A stretch of DNA of 64,000 bases, taken from NCBI RefSeq assembly GCF_000526515.1, contig NZ_JAGF01000001.1:3534001-3598000 (forward strand), read 5' to 3'. The notes below the pieces were generated by a model. It saw only the letters and a program-made list of their open reading frames with translations, was not told the origin of the DNA and did no database searches. Both the position numbers and the translations under genes were made by a program. Positions 25,895 to 39,501 of the stretch are shown in pieces; the first letter of the stretch is position 1, and each line of letters begins with the position of its first letter. The stretch comes from Cellulomonas sp. KRMCY2 (GTDB taxonomy: Bacteria; Actinomycetota; Actinomycetes; Actinomycetales; Cellulomonadaceae).

Positions 25895-28096
25895 TCAGAG
25901 GACGTCGACGGGTTCGACCTGGACCCGGACCGAACCGGGCTCGCGCTTGGCGCTGCGCGTGGCGACCGCTGCCGCGATGCTCGCGGTGACCTCGGCGGCG
26001 ACGTCCCACGGTGCACGCACCAGGGCACGCACCGGCCGTCGGCTCTCCGGCTCGAGCAGCAGGTCGGGCAGCACGGCGGCTGCCGGCTCGGCGGCGAGGC
26101 CGCCCGTCGCGTCGCGCGTGGCATCCGGACGAGCCCCGTTCGGTGCCTCGACGGCGTGCGGGCCGAGGACCTCGGAACCGGCCGGCAGCGTGATCCGCGC
26201 CAGCAGGGCCTCCACGGCGTCGCGGGGGCCGTCGAGCGCCACCAGGTGGACAGCGGGCGGGAGCCGGAGCTCGGCACGCTCGGCCAGCTCGCGCTCGGCG
26301 AGCCCCGCCGGGTCCCATCGGACCAGTGCCTGCGTGGGGGCGTGCGCCGCGTCGCCGACGAGCAGCACCACTCCCCCGTCCGACGCCCCGCGGACGAGGC
26401 TTGCCGCGCTGATCCAGGTCCGCAGCGCCTGCTCCGCGACGTCGAGCGACGAGCGACCGGTCACGACCGCCGCGTCGAGCAGCAGGGCGGCGGCGTACCC
26501 GGCGGCGGCAACCGGCTCCGCGCCGGGCGTGGCCACCACCAGGGCGGGCCCCTCGCCGACCGCCGCGATCACTCCGGCAGCGGCCGAGGCGCCAGAGATC
26601 CGCACCGGCACCCCGGGGAAGGCCCGACCGAGCTCCTCGGCCGTCCGGTCGGATCCCACCCGGACCGACCGGAGGGTCGTCGCCGAGCACTCGGGGCAGC
26701 GCCAGTCACCGGCGAGCCGACCGCACCACCGGCACTGCGGGGTGCTGCCGCTCGCCGGGAGGTGCAGCGGTCCGTTGCAGCCGGGGCAGCGTGCCATCGT
26801 GCGGCACCGGGCACAGGCGATGCTCGGCACGTAGCCGGCGCGCGGCACCTGGATCAGGACCGGGCCGCGGGTCAGGCCGTCACGGACGGCACGCCAGGCG
26901 GCACCGGGAAGGCGAGCCGCCGCTGCGGGCCCCTCCGCGGCGAGCTCGACAGCGGTCAGGGCGACGACCCGAGGAGTGCGGCCTCTGACCACCTCGCGCG
27001 GAGCGACGAGCGCACGGGCGTATCCGGTCGTGACCCAGCGTTGTGCCGCGACCGAGCGGATGAGTCCGCCGACGAGCACCGCGCAGTGCTCCAGGTCGGC
27101 GCGCATCGCCAGGACGTCGCGGGCATGCGGGTACGGCGCACGGGGTTCGGCGTGCAGGTGGTCGGCGTCGTCCCAGCACACGGCGAGACCGAGTCGCCGG
27201 ACGGGTGCGAAGGCCGCCGCCCGGGTGCCGATCACGACGTCTGCGGCGCCGCGGCGCACAGCGAGGAACGACCGGTAGCGGACGGCGGGTCCGTCGTCGG
27301 CCATCAGCCGTACCCAGCCACGCGACGCACCTGGGGTCCAGGCGCGGATGCCTGCGCGCAGCAGGGCCTGCTCCATGAGGCGCACCTCGGCGGCAGAGGG
27401 CAGGACGACGAGCGCGCCACGGCCACCGTCCAGGGCCGCCTGCGCGGCCTGCGCCAGGCCGTCGGCCCACGACGTCCCGGCGCACCCGGGCAACGCCTGC
27501 CACACCGCCCGAGGGTCCTGCCCGGCGGCGACCCGTCGCAGGAACGCTGCGCCACCGGTGTAGGCGTCCCAGCCGTCCGGTGCGGCGACGGTCTCCGGGA
27601 TGCGGTCCGCGGGTGCCTCGTCGGTGGGTGGCGGGACCGACCACATCTCCTGCTCGACCCTGGCGTGCCGTGGGGGCACGGCCAGCCGGAGCACGTCGGC
27701 GAGGGTGCCCGCGTAGCGGCGCGCGACGGCGCGCGCCAGGGCGAGCACCTCGGGCGTGAGCACCGGCTCGGGCGAGACGACCCGACGCACGGGGGTCAGC
27801 TCGCCGTCGTGCTCCGCCTCGGCAGCGCGTTCGAGCAGGTAACCGTCGAGGTCCTGGCCACCGAACCGCACCTTGACCCGGACGCCGGGGCGCGCGGCGT
27901 CGGACAGCGCCTCGGGGACGGCGTACTCGAAGACCCGGTCGAGATGGGCCTGCGGCCGGTCGACAGTCACCCGGGCGACCGGGAGCTCGGTCGCGACCGG
28001 GCCTGGCTCGGCCCGCCGGGTCCGGCGGGGCGCGCGGGGGCCGGGCAGCCCGGCGAGCGTCAGCTGCTCGGCTGCCGCGGTGCCCGGGGTGTCCAC
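25895..28096 (-). CDS. priA: Primosomal protein N' (PriA), ATPase motifs degenerate
   Basis: This 733-residue replication-restart protein has the N-terminal 3'-DNA-binding domain (LPVARVTVDRPQAHLDRVFEY, residues 38-58) and the zinc-binding insert with paired cysteines CARC, CPGC, CRWC and CPEC in the second half. The helicase motifs are not functional-looking: the Walker A position reads PGCAGTSW (203-210) instead of GxTGSGKT, and the DEAH position reads WDDADH (308-313). Loss of these motifs is the rule for actinobacterial PriA, which probably acts as a structural loader. The start is GTG at 28096. Confidence 0.9.
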   Translation of the reverse strand: MDTPGTAAAEQLTLAGLPGPRAPRRTRRAEPGPVATELPVARVTVDRPQAHLDRVFEYAVPEALSDAARPGVRVKVRFGGQDLDGYLLERAAEAEHDGELTPVRRVVSPEPVLTPEVLALARAVARRYAGTLADVLRLAVPPRHARVEQEMWSVPPPTDEAPADRIPETVAAPDGWDAYTGGAAFLRRVAAGQDPRAVWQALPGCAGTSWADGLAQAAQAALDGGRGALVVLPSAAEVRLMEQALLRAGIRAWTPGASRGWVRLMADDGPAVRYRSFLAVRRGAADVVIGTRAAAFAPVRRLGLAVCWDDADHLHAEPRAPYPHARDVLAMRADLEHCAVLVGGLIRSVAAQRWVTTGYARALVAPREVVRGRTPRVVALTAVELAAEGPAAAARLPGAAWRAVRDGLTRGPVLIQVPRAGYVPSIACARCRTMARCPGCNGPLHLPASGSTPQCRWCGRLAGDWRCPECSATTLRSVRVGSDRTAEELGRAFPGVPVRISGASAAAGVIAAVGEGPALVVATPGAEPVAAAGYAAALLLDAAVVTGRSSLDVAEQALRTWISAASLVRGASDGGVVLLVGDAAHAPTQALVRWDPAGLAERELAERAELRLPPAVHLVALDGPRDAVEALLARITLPAGSEVLGPHAVEAPNGARPDATRDATGGLAAEPAAAVLPDLLLEPESRRPVRALVRAPWDVAAEVTASIAAAVATRSAKREPGSVRVQVEPVDVL

Positions 28097-28150
28097 GCGC
28101 TCATCCCACCACGGCCCGCCGTCACGCCGGCACCATCCACAGCGCGCTGG

Positions 28151-28184
28151 ACCGGCTCAGCCGACGGCGAACCGGCTCAGCCGA
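28151..28184. repeat. 14-base direct repeat at the metK stop
   Basis: ACCGGCTCAGCCGA occurs at 28151-28164 and again at 28171-28184, 20 bases apart. The second copy contains the end of metK, so this is probably a small local duplication of the stop region with no assigned function. Confidence 0.6.
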
Positions 28185-29379
28185 GGGCAGAGTGCAGGTC
28201 GAGCACCCGGTCGGTGCGCTCCCAGGTGAAGTCGGCGAGCTCGCGACCGAAGTGCCCGTAGGCGGCGGTGCGCGAGTAGATCGGTCGCAGCAGGTTGAGG
28301 TCCCGCACGATGGCGGCGGGGCGCAGGTCGAAGACCTCACGGATCGCCTTGGTGAGACGGTCGACCGGAACGGTCTCGGTGCCGAACGTCTCCACGAACA
28401 GGCCGACCGGGTGGGATGCGCCGATCGCGTAGGCGACCTGGACCTCGCACCGACGGGCGAGGCCTGCGGCTACGACGTTCTTCGCGACCCATCGCATCGC
28501 GTAGGCGGCCGAGCGGTCGACCTTCGACGGGTCCTTGCCGGAGAACGCCCCGCCGCCGTGTCGCGCCATCCCGCCGTAGGTGTCGACGATGATCTTGCGT
28601 CCGGTCAGGCCGGCGTCGCCCTGCGGCCCGCCGATGACGAACGTGCCGGTCGGGTTGATCAGCAGTCGATGTCCCGTGGTGTCCAGCTCGAGGCCCTCGA
28701 GCATCGGCGCGACGACGTGCTCGGCGACCTCGGGGGCGAGCTGGGTCTCGAGCGAGATGCCCGGGTCGTGCTGGGTCGACACGACGACGGTGTCCAGGCG
28801 GACCGGACGGTCCCCGTCGTAGGCGATGGTGACCTGGGTCTTGCCGTCCGGGCGGAGGTAGTCGATCGTGCCTTCCTTGCGGATGATCGCGAGCCGCTCG
28901 GCGAGGCGGTGGGCCAGCCAGATGGGCAACGGCATCAGCGACGGCGTCTCGTCGCTCGCGTAGCCGAACATCAGGCCCTGGTCGCCGGCGCCCTGGGCGT
29001 CGAGCGGGTCGAGGTCGCCCGAGTCCTGGCGGATCTCCCACGCCTTGTCGACACCGGCGGCGATGTCGGGCGACTGCTGGCCGATCGAGACCGAGACACC
29101 GCACGAGTGCGCGTCGAACCCGATCGTCGAGGACGTGTAGCCGATCCGGTTGAGCACCTCGCGGACGACCTGCGGGATCTCGACGTACGCCTCGGTCGTC
29201 ACCTCGCCGGCCACGTGCACCAGGCCCGTGGTCACCATGGTCTCGACCGCGACCCGGGCATGCGGGTCCTGCGCGATCATCGCGTCGAGGATGCCGTCCG
29301 AGATCTGGTCGCAGACCTTGTCGGGGTGTCCCTCGGTCACGGACTCGGACGTGAACAGGCGCTGGGAGGCATCGGTCAT
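28177..29379 (-). CDS. metK: S-adenosylmethionine synthetase
   Basis: This 400-residue enzyme makes SAM from methionine and ATP and works as a tetramer. Signatures are [20 protein letters not shown] at the N-terminus, [16 protein letters not shown], the phosphate-binding [19 protein letters not shown], and the catalytic His and Lys in those segments. The start is ATG at 29379. TACGCT lies seven bases before it with no ribosome-binding site, suggesting a leaderless message rather than a SAM riboswitch. Confidence 0.96.
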   Translation of the reverse strand: MTDASQRLFTSESVTEGHPDKVCDQISDGILDAMIAQDPHARVAVETMVTTGLVHVAGEVTTEAYVEIPQVVREVLNRIGYTSSTIGFDAHSCGVSVSIGQQSPDIAAGVDKAWEIRQDSGDLDPLDAQGAGDQGLMFGYASDETPSLMPLPIWLAHRLAERLAIIRKEGTIDYLRPDGKTQVTIAYDGDRPVRLDTVVVSTQHDPGISLETQLAPEVAEHVVAPMLEGLELDTTGHRLLINPTGTFVIGGPQGDAGLTGRKIIVDTYGGMARHGGGAFSGKDPSKVDRSAAYAMRWVAKNVVAAGLARRCEVQVAYAIGASHPVGLFVETFGTETVPVDRLTKAIREVFDLRPAAIVRDLNLLRPIYSRTAAYGHFGRELADFTWERTDRVLDLHSALG

Positions 29380-29386
29380 GGCGGTC

Positions 29387-29392
29387 AGCGTA
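29387..29392 (-). promoter_or_regulatory. Leaderless-type -10 for metK
   Basis: TACGCT on the minus strand ends seven bases before the metK ATG. The spacing predicts transcription beginning at the start codon. Confidence 0.4.
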
Positions 29393-29479
29393 CCGTCGCG
29401 CAGCGCGGTTCCCTCGGCCGTCCGGGCATCGGACACGGGCACGTCGGCGCAGCGGCGGGCGGACGCGACCTGGGGACGC

Positions 29480-30694
29480 TCAGGCGTCCAGGGGCTTGAG
29501 GAGCGGGACGATCGCGTCCCAGACGGCGTGCGCGACCACGTCCTTCGACCCGGCGGCCACGGCGACGTCCTGGCCGTGCTCGTCGACGATCGTCACGTCG
29601 TTGTCGACGCCGCCGAATCCCCTGCCCTGGCCGACGGCGTTGACCACCAGCAGGTCGGCACCCTTGCGGCGCGCCTTGGCGCGGCCGTGGTCGAGCACGC
29701 TGCCCTCGCCGTCGCCGGTCTCAGCGGCGAAGCCGACGACCACCTGCCCCGGGTGCAGCCGCTCGGCCGCGAGCTCGGCGAGGATGTCGGGGTTCGTGGT
29801 GAGCGCGATCGACGGCGCCGGCTCCCCCGCGACCTTCTTCATCTTGTGCTCGGCTGTCGTCAGCGGCCGGAAGTCCGCGACCGCGGCCGCCATCACGACG
29901 ACATCGGCCGTCGCCCCTGCGGAGCGGACCGCCTCGCGCAGCTCCGACGTGGTCTCGACGGCCACGACCTCGACCCCGTGCGGGGTGGGCAGGCTGACGT
30001 TCGCCGCCACCAGGGTCACGCGCGCACCACGCTCGGTCGCCGCCTTGGCCAGCGCGATGCCCTGGGTGCCCGTCGAACGGTTCCCGAGGAACCGCACCGG
30101 GTCGACGGGCTCGCGGGTCCCGCCCGCGGAGACGACCACGTGCCGTCCGGCGAGATCGGCCGGCAGCGGCGACGCGACGAGGGCGAGCGCCGCCGCGGCG
30201 ATCACGGCGGGCTCCGGCAGGCGACCGGGCCCCGTGTCCTGACCGGTGAGACGTCCGGAGTCCGGGTCGAGCACCACGACGCCGCGTCCCCGGAGGGTCG
30301 CAACGTTCGCCCGGGTCGCGGGGTGCTCCCACATCCCGGTGTGCATGGCCGGTGCCATGAGCACCGGGCAGCGCGCGGTGAGCAGGGCGGCTGTCAGCAG
30401 GTCGTCCGCTCGTCCGGCTGCCGCACGCGCGAGCAGGTCGGCGGTCGCCGGCGCGACGACCACCAGGTCGGCGCTCGTGCCCAGCCGCACATGCTCGACC
30501 GCCGGGACGTCGTCGAAGACCCCGGTGGTCACCGGGTTGCCCGACAGGGCCTCCCAGGTGGCACGACCGACGAACTCCAGCGAGGCACGGGTGGGCACGA
30601 CGCGGACGTCGTGGCCGGCCTCGGTGAGCAGGCGCAGCAGCAGGGCCGACTTGTAGGCCGCGATACCTGCGCTCACACCCAGGAGGATGCGCAC
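29480..30694 (-). CDS. coaBC: Phosphopantothenoylcysteine decarboxylase / synthetase
   Basis: This 404-residue bifunctional enzyme (Dfp) carries two steps of coenzyme A synthesis. The CoaC half opens with [20 protein letters not shown], has the catalytic [14 protein letters not shown] (PAMNxxMW-like) and binds FMN. The CoaB half has [20 protein letters not shown], a [11 protein letters not shown]-like loop and [10 protein letters not shown]. The GTG start at 30694 has a GGGGGAG upstream. It follows rpoZ by 31 bases, as usual. Confidence 0.94.
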   Translation of the reverse strand: MRILLGVSAGIAAYKSALLLRLLTEAGHDVRVVPTRASLEFVGRATWEALSGNPVTTGVFDDVPAVEHVRLGTSADLVVVAPATADLLARAAAGRADDLLTAALLTARCPVLMAPAMHTGMWEHPATRANVATLRGRGVVVLDPDSGRLTGQDTGPGRLPEPAVIAAAALALVASPLPADLAGRHVVVSAGGTREPVDPVRFLGNRSTGTQGIALAKAATERGARVTLVAANVSLPTPHGVEVVAVETTSELREAVRSAGATADVVVMAAAVADFRPLTTAEHKMKKVAGEPAPSIALTTNPDILAELAAERLHPGQVVVGFAAETGDGEGSVLDHGRAKARRKGADLLVVNAVGQGRGFGGVDNDVTIVDEHGQDVAVAAGSKDVVAHAVWDAIVPLLKPLDA

Positions 30695-30725
30695 GCCGAC
30701 TCCCCCGCTCCCGAGCCTGTCGGGC

Positions 30726-30989
30726 TCAGCCGTCGGTCGGTGTGACCGTCAGCAGGCCGGCGTTGATCTCACGCATGGCGATGGAGAGCGCCTTCTCCTG
30801 GTGACGGGCCTCGACCAGCGGGCCGACGTACTCGAGCAGCCCCTCGTTCAGCTGGGAGTAGTAGGCGTTGATCTGGCGGGCACGCTTGGCGGAGTAGATC
30901 ACCAGGGCGTACTTGGAGTCCGCGGCGGCGAGCAGCTCATCGATCGGCGGGTCGGTGATGCCCTCGGGGTGGGCGACAGTTCCGGACAT
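30726..30989 (-). CDS. rpoZ: RNA polymerase omega subunit
   Basis: This 87-residue subunit helps fold and hold the beta-prime chain. It begins with an actinobacterial-type N-terminus ([19 protein letters not shown]), then the conserved core [20 protein letters not shown], and ends with helices including [12 protein letters not shown]. The start is ATG at 30989, preceded by GGAG; the upstream in-frame codons lack family sequence. It lies between gmk and coaBC. Confidence 0.93.
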   Translation of the reverse strand: MSGTVAHPEGITDPPIDELLAAADSKYALVIYSAKRARQINAYYSQLNEGLLEYVGPLVEARHQEKALSIAMREINAGLLTVTPTDG

Positions 30990-31089
30990 GTTCGCACTCC
31001 GTGTTCGGGTGGGCGGGCGGTGGGCACGAGATCTGTGGGCCGCTGGGCGGCGGGCGCCAGGGCACCTGGCCCCGGGCAACTTCACCATC

Positions 31090-31710
31090 CTACCGCCTCG
31101 TGAGCCCCATGACCTCGATGAGCTCGTCCGTGGCGCGGTGCACCTCGTCGTTGACGATCACGTGGTCGAACTCGGACTCGGCAGCCAGCTCGATCCGGGC
31201 CGTCGCAAGACGCCGGGCGCGCTCCTCGGCATCCTCCGTGCCGCGTCCGACCAGACGGCGCTCGAGCTCCTCCCAGCTGGGTGGCGCGAGGAACACGAAC
31301 CGGGCGTCCGGCATGGCCGCCCGCACCTGGCGGGCGCCGGCCAGGTCGATCTCCAGCAGGGCGGGCCGGCCGGCGGCGAGCTGCTCCAGCACCGGGCCGC
31401 GCGGGGTCCCGTACCGGTTCCGGCCGTGCACGACCGCCCACTCGAGCAGCTCGCCGCGGGCGGCCATCGCGTCGAAGGCCGCGCCGTCGACGAAGTAGTA
31501 GTGCACGCCGTCGACCTCGCCGGGCCGTGGCGGCCGCGTCGTGGCCGAGACGGAGAGCCACACCTGCGGGTACCGCGCACGGACGTCCGCCGAGACCGTG
31601 CCCTTGCCGACCGCGGTGGGGCCGGCCAGCACGGTCAGCCGCGAGACCGCCACCGGGGCGAGGACGCCCGGTCGGGCGGGTCTGGACTCAGGGTTCTCGG
31701 GTGCTGACAA
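31090..31710 (-). CDS. gmk: Guanylate kinase
   Basis: This enzyme phosphorylates GMP to GDP. Motifs are the P-loop [30 protein letters not shown] (GMP binding) and [16 protein letters not shown]. The listed start is TTG at 31710, eight bases after the mIHF stop, giving 206 residues with a Pro-rich N-terminal extension. A GTG at 31653 would give a 187-residue protein closer to the usual length, so the start is uncertain. It forms the conserved mIHF-gmk-rpoZ run. Confidence 0.93.
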   Translation of the reverse strand: MSAPENPESRPARPGVLAPVAVSRLTVLAGPTAVGKGTVSADVRARYPQVWLSVSATTRPPRPGEVDGVHYYFVDGAAFDAMAARGELLEWAVVHGRNRYGTPRGPVLEQLAAGRPALLEIDLAGARQVRAAMPDARFVFLAPPSWEELERRLVGRGTEDAEERARRLATARIELAAESEFDHVIVNDEVHRATDELIEVMGLTRR

Positions 31711-31718
31711 GGGTCCGT

Positions 31719-32030
31719 TCAGCCGAACCGCTCGACGAGCGCCTTGGCCTGGTGCGGGCCGAGCCCGCGCAGCCGGCGGGTCTCGGAGATCCCGATCTCG
31801 GCCATGATCGCGCGGGCCTTGATCTTCCCGACGCCCGGTAGCGACTCCAGCAGGGCGGAGACCTTGAGCTTGCCGATGACGTCGTCCGTGCGGCCCTGCT
31901 CGATGACCTCGGCCAGGGACCCCTGGGAGTACTTCAGGCGAGCCTTCACCTCAGCTCGGGCCTGGCGGGCTGCGGCAGCCTTGGCCAGGGCAGCGGAACG
32001 CTGTTCGGGTGTGAGCGGCGGTAGGGCCAC
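31719..32030 (-). CDS. mihF: Actinobacterial integration host factor (mIHF)
   Basis: This 103-residue nucleoid protein binds and bends DNA; the mycobacterial orthologue is essential and supports phage L5 integration. It begins [22 protein letters not shown], continues with a long helix ([19 protein letters not shown]) and ends in a helix-two-turn-helix region [19 protein letters not shown] and [18 protein letters not shown]. The start is GTG at 32030. It lies between pyrF and gmk, its conserved position. Confidence 0.93.
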   Translation of the reverse strand: MALPPLTPEQRSAALAKAAAARQARAEVKARLKYSQGSLAEVIEQGRTDDVIGKLKVSALLESLPGVGKIKARAIMAEIGISETRRLRGLGPHQAKALVERFG

Positions 32031-32126
32031 GCGGGGTCACCTTCTTCGCGGAGGGGAAGTCACGGACGTGTCGAACCTAGCGAGCCGAGCGCCCTCTCGG
32101 CAACGCGGGACGAGAAGAGGCCCAGG

Positions 32127-32998
32127 TCAGCGCAGGGCCGAGGCGGCTTCGCGCACCGCAGCGAGGGCAGCGGTCCGCACCGCCGCACGGTCCGGCCCGG
32201 CCGCCAGGACGGCCCGCGAGGTCGCCGCGAGCACGCTGCGGCCGGCGCCGGCGAACGCCAGGGCGAGCTCGGCGGCTCCGGCGCCCTGAGCGCCCAGGCC
32301 GGGCGCGAGCAACGGCCCTCGGACAGCCGCGAGGTCGATCCCGAGTCGTGAGACGGCATCGCCGACAGTCGCCCCGACGACGAGACCGATCGAGCCCATC
32401 GGACCGCCGGTCCGGTCCAGCTCGGCGGCGTTGAGCTCGGCCGCAGCGAGCGCCATCGCCCGCGCGACAGGTGTCCCCGAGGGTCCGACGGCGTGCTGCA
32501 CCGACGCACCCTGCGGGTTGGACGTCAGCGCGAGCACGAACAGGCCGCGACCCGCGCGCACCGCCGCCTCGACCGCCGGGGTCAACGACCCGAAGCCGAG
32601 GTAGGGGCTGACCGTGAGCGCGTCGCAGGCCAGCGGCGCGCCGTCCCGCAGGTAGGCGTCGGCGTAGCCCTCCATCGTCGAGCCGATGTCGCCGCGCTTG
32701 GCGTCCAGGACCGCCTGGGTGCCCCCGTCCGCCGCACGCACGGTCGCCAGGACCTCCTCGAGGACAGCGATCCCGGCCGATCCGTGCCGCTCGAAGAACG
32801 CGGACTGGGGCTTGAGCGCAGCGACCCGGCCGACGAGCGCGTCGACGACGGTCAGCGCGAACGTGCGCAGCCCGTCGGCGTCGTCGGTCAGGCCCCAGGC
32901 GGCCAGCAGCTCGGGGTGCGGGTCGATCCCGACGCACACCGGGCCGTAGTCGTCCATCGCTGCGGCGAGCCGGGCGCCGAAGGGTGCGGTCGGCGGGT

Positions 32999-33002
<4 letters not shown>
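32127..33002 (-). CDS. pyrF: Orotidine-5'-phosphate decarboxylase (type 2)
   Basis: This 291-residue enzyme makes UMP from OMP, the last step of the pathway. It is the type 2 form: [22 protein letters not shown] at the start (in part), [13 protein letters not shown], and the catalytic [13 protein letters not shown]. The ATG at 33002 overlaps the carB stop as ATGA. It closes the pyrR-pyrB-pyrC-carA-carB-pyrF operon. Confidence 0.95.
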
Positions 33003-36335
<3,333 letters not shown>

Positions 36336-36352
<17 letters not shown>

Positions 36353-37583
36353 CGTTCGGGCTCTCCTGGGTGGCGGGTGCGTCGACGGTGGTCCGGGCGG
36401 GGCGACCGGTGACCGAACCTGTGGTCATGAGGTCGACGAAGCGGTCGAACAGATAGCTCGCGTCGTGCGGGCCGGCAGCCGCCTCGGGGTGGTACTGGAC
36501 CGAGAAGGCCGGCAGGTCGAGGCACTCGAGACCTTCGACGACGTCGTCGTTCAGCGCGATGTGGGACACCACGACCCGGCCGTACCGGCCGCCGTCGTGC
36601 GGTGCGACGGACTCCGCGTCGATCGGTGCCTCCACGGCGAAGCCGTGGTTGTGCGCGGTGATCTCGACCTTGCGGGTCCGCCGGTCCATCACCGGCTGGT
36701 TGACCCCTCGATGCCCGTAGGTGAGCTTGTAGGTGCCGTAGCCGAGCGCACGTCCGAGGAGCTGGTTGCCGTAGCAGATCCCGAAGAACGGGATCTTGCG
36801 GTCGAGGACGGCGCGCAGGAGCTCGACCTCGTGCACCGCCGCCGCCGGGTCGCCCGGGCCGTTGGAGAAGAACACGCCGTCCGGCGCGAGCGCGAGCACG
36901 TCCTGCATCGTGGCCGTCGAGGGCAGGACGTGCGTCCGCACGCCGCGCTCGGCGAGCCGCTGCGGCGTCATCGACTTGATCCCCAGGTCGATCGCGACGA
37001 CCGTCGCGACCGGTTCGGCCGGGCTCACCGGCCCACGGACCGGCTCGACCGTGTACGGCTCCCGGACCGAGACCTCGCCCGCGAGGTCCGCACCGGTCAT
37101 CGACGGGGCCGCGGCGACCTCGTCCAGCAGGTCCTGGTCGGCCCGACGGCGCCCGGTGGCGTCGACGAGCGCCTCGCCGGAGAAGATCCCGGCCCGCATG
37201 ACGCCCCGCTCGCGCAGGTGCCGGGTCAGTGCCCGGGTGTCGATGTCGCTGATCCCGACGATGCCGTCGGCGAGGAGGCCGTCGGTGAGGCTCCGCGTCG
37301 ACCGCCAGCTGGACGGGCGGATCGCAGGGTCGCGCACGACGAAGCCGGCGACCCAGATCCGGCCGGACTCGGGGTCCTCGTCGTTGATGCCGGTGTTGCC
37401 GATGTGCGGCGCGGTCATCACGACGATCTGACGGTGGTACGACGGGTCGGTCAGGGTCTCCTGGTACCCCGTCATGCCGGTGTTGAAGACGATCTCGCCG
37501 ACCGTGCGGCCGGTCGCGCCGTAGGCCAGCCCGGTGAAGGTCCGGCCGTCCTCCAGGACCAGGACGGCAGTCCGGTCACTCAT
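36336..37583 (-). CDS. carA: Carbamoyl-phosphate synthase, small subunit
   Basis: This 415-residue glutaminase subunit feeds ammonia to CarB. The N-terminal domain begins [19 protein letters not shown] and has [18 protein letters not shown]. The C-terminal class I amidotransferase carries the nucleophile in [12 protein letters not shown] and the His/Glu pair in [13 protein letters not shown]. The ATG at 37583 overlaps the stop of the upstream PH-like gene as ATGA. Confidence 0.96.
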
Positions 37584-38137
37584 GCGTGCTCCTCGCTCGT
37601 GGGGTCGGACGTGCGGGACGGCGTCGTGGCCGAGGCCGGCACCAGCAGGCCGCGCACCGCCTCGGTCAGCACCTCGCGGTCCGCGGCGTGCCGGGTCCGC
37701 AGCCCGGTGTCGAGGCCCTGGTCGCCGACGGTCCAGCCGATCACGACGAGACCGTCCCGCCCGACCACCTTGCCGGCCATCCCGGGCGCCCTGCCGACCG
37801 CGCGCAGGTCGGTCGCCGGGATGAAGACGTCGGTCGCCCCGGTGCGCGCGATCACGACGCCGGCGTCGTGCACGGTGACGACCGCCGCGGACCGGACCCC
37901 GAGATCGTGCGCGACGACGCGCTCGAGCCAGTCGCCGGTCGTCGTGGTCACGACGTAGGTCGCCTCGACGGGTGTGCAACGAGCATCGCCGAGCCCCTCG
38001 GCGTCCGGTGCCTGAGGGATCGCGGCGAGCAGCGCGGACGAGCGGGCAGCGCGCCCGCGCCACCCGACCCGCATCGCCAGGAGCGCCAGCAGGAACAGCA
38101 CCGCCAGCGCGATGACGCCCAGCGTGGTGCGGGTCAC
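37580..38137 (-). CDS. PH-like membrane protein of the pyr operon
   Basis: This 185-residue protein has one N-terminal membrane helix (residues ~5-24, [20 protein letters not shown]) and a cytoplasmic beta-rich domain resembling bacterial PH-like domains ([41 protein letters not shown]). A gene of this kind between pyrC and carA is a regular feature of actinobacterial pyr operons, but its role is unknown. It overlaps both neighbours by four bases (GTGA, ATGA), so it is made with the pathway enzymes. Confidence 0.75.
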   Translation of the reverse strand: MTRTTLGVIALAVLFLLALLAMRVGWRGRAARSSALLAAIPQAPDAEGLGDARCTPVEATYVVTTTTGDWLERVVAHDLGVRSAAVVTVHDAGVVIARTGATDVFIPATDLRAVGRAPGMAGKVVGRDGLVVIGWTVGDQGLDTGLRTRHAADREVLTEAVRGLLVPASATTPSRTSDPTSEEHA

Positions 38138-39501
38138 CAGGTGCTGCTCTGCTCGGCGTCGGCAGACCTGGCGGCCCGGTGCTCGACGGCCACGCCGCCC
38201 AGGACCGTCGCACGGCCACGCAGGAAGGTGGCGACGACGCGTCCGGACAGCTCGCGGCCGCCGTACGGGGTGTTGCGGCTCGCGCTGGCGCCGACCGCGG
38301 GGTCGACCGTCCACCGTGCCGCCGGGTCGACGAGGGTGACGTTGGCCGGCTCCCCCACGGCGAGCGGACGGCCCTGGGCGTGCGGTCCGCTGTCCACCCG
38401 CCCGATCTGCGCCGGGGTGGTCGACAGGACCCGGGCCACGTCGGCCCAGTCCATCCGGCCGGTGTCGACCATGGTCGTCTGGACGATCGACAGCGCGGTC
38501 TCCAGACCGGTCATGCCGAACGCCGCGGCGGCCCACTCGCAGTCCTTGTCCTCGCGGGTGTGCGGGGCGTGGTCCGTCGCGACGATGTCGATCGTCCCGT
38601 CGGCGAGCCCGGCGCGGACCGCCTCGACGTCGGCCGCGGTGCGCAACGGGGGGTTGACCTTGTAGAGCGGGTCATAGGTGCGGGCGAGGTCGTCGGTCAG
38701 CGCGAGGTGGTGCGGGGTGACCTCGGCGGTCACCGCGATGCCGCGTGCCTTGGCCCACCGGATGATCTCCACCGACCCGGCGGTGGACAGGTGGCAGACG
38801 TGCAGCCGCGAGCCGACGTGGTCGGCCAGCAGCACGTCGCGCGCGATGATCGCCTCCTCCGCCACGGCCGGCCACCCGGCCAGCCCGACCTCGGCCGAGA
38901 CGACACCCTCGTGCATCTGGGCGCCCTGGGTCAGTCGTGGCTCCTGGGCGTGCTGGGCGATCACGCCGTCGAAGGCCTTGACGTACTCGAGCGCACGACG
39001 CATCAGGACCGGGTCGTGCACGCACCTGCCGTCGTCGGAGAAGACCCGGACCCGGGCCGCGGAGTGCGCCATGGCGCCCAGCTCGGCGAGCTGCTCCCCG
39101 GCGAGGCCGAGGCTGACGGCCCCGACCGGGTGGACGTCGACCCAGCCCGCGTCGCGGCCGAGCCGCCAGACCTGCTCGACGACGCCTGCGGTGTCCGCGA
39201 CCGGTGAGGTGTTCGCCATCGCGTGCACGGCGGTGAAGCCGCCGAGGGCCGCGGCACGCGTCCCGGTGAAGACCGTCTCGGCGTCCTCCCTGCCGGGTTC
39301 GCGCAGGTGGGTGTGCAGGTCGACGAGACCCGGCAGCGCGACCAGGCCGGTGCCGTCGATCGTCACCACGCCGGCCGCGCCGTGGCGTGCTCCGGCCTCG
39401 GCCCCGATCGCTGCGATCCGTCCGTCGGCGAGCAGCAGGTCGGTCGGTTCACCGCCCAGGGGTGCGACGCCGCGCAGGAGGTACTCGGGTGCCGCGCTCA
39501 T
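38134..39501 (-). CDS. pyrC: Dihydroorotase
   Basis: This 455-residue class I dihydroorotase closes the pyrimidine ring. Metal ligands and substrate motifs are visible in [20 protein letters not shown], in the [10 protein letters not shown] region, and in [18 protein letters not shown], which holds the catalytic Asp. The start is ATG at 39501, overlapping the pyrB stop as ATGA; the long in-frame extension upstream is not family sequence. It is fourth-to-last in the operon order pyrR-pyrB-pyrC-PH-carA-carB-pyrF. Confidence 0.95.
   Translation of the reverse strand: MSAAPEYLLRGVAPLGGEPTDLLLADGRIAAIGAEAGARHGAAGVVTIDGTGLVALPGLVDLHTHLREPGREDAETVFTGTRAAALGGFTAVHAMANTSPVADTAGVVEQVWRLGRDAGWVDVHPVGAVSLGLAGEQLAELGAMAHSAARVRVFSDDGRCVHDPVLMRRALEYVKAFDGVIAQHAQEPRLTQGAQMHEGVVSAEVGLAGWPAVAEEAIIARDVLLADHVGSRLHVCHLSTAGSVEIIRWAKARGIAVTAEVTPHHLALTDDLARTYDPLYKVNPPLRTAADVEAVRAGLADGTIDIVATDHAPHTREDKDCEWAAAAFGMTGLETALSIVQTTMVDTGRMDWADVARVLSTTPAQIGRVDSGPHAQGRPLAVGEPANVTLVDPAARWTVDPAVGASASRNTPYGGRELSGRVVATFLRGRATVLGGVAVEHRAARSADAEQSSTW

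Noticed and set aside
29341-29479. Possible SAM riboswitch before metK
   Set aside because: No SAM aptamer pattern is present, and a -10 hexamer seven bases before the ATG leaves no room for a leader.
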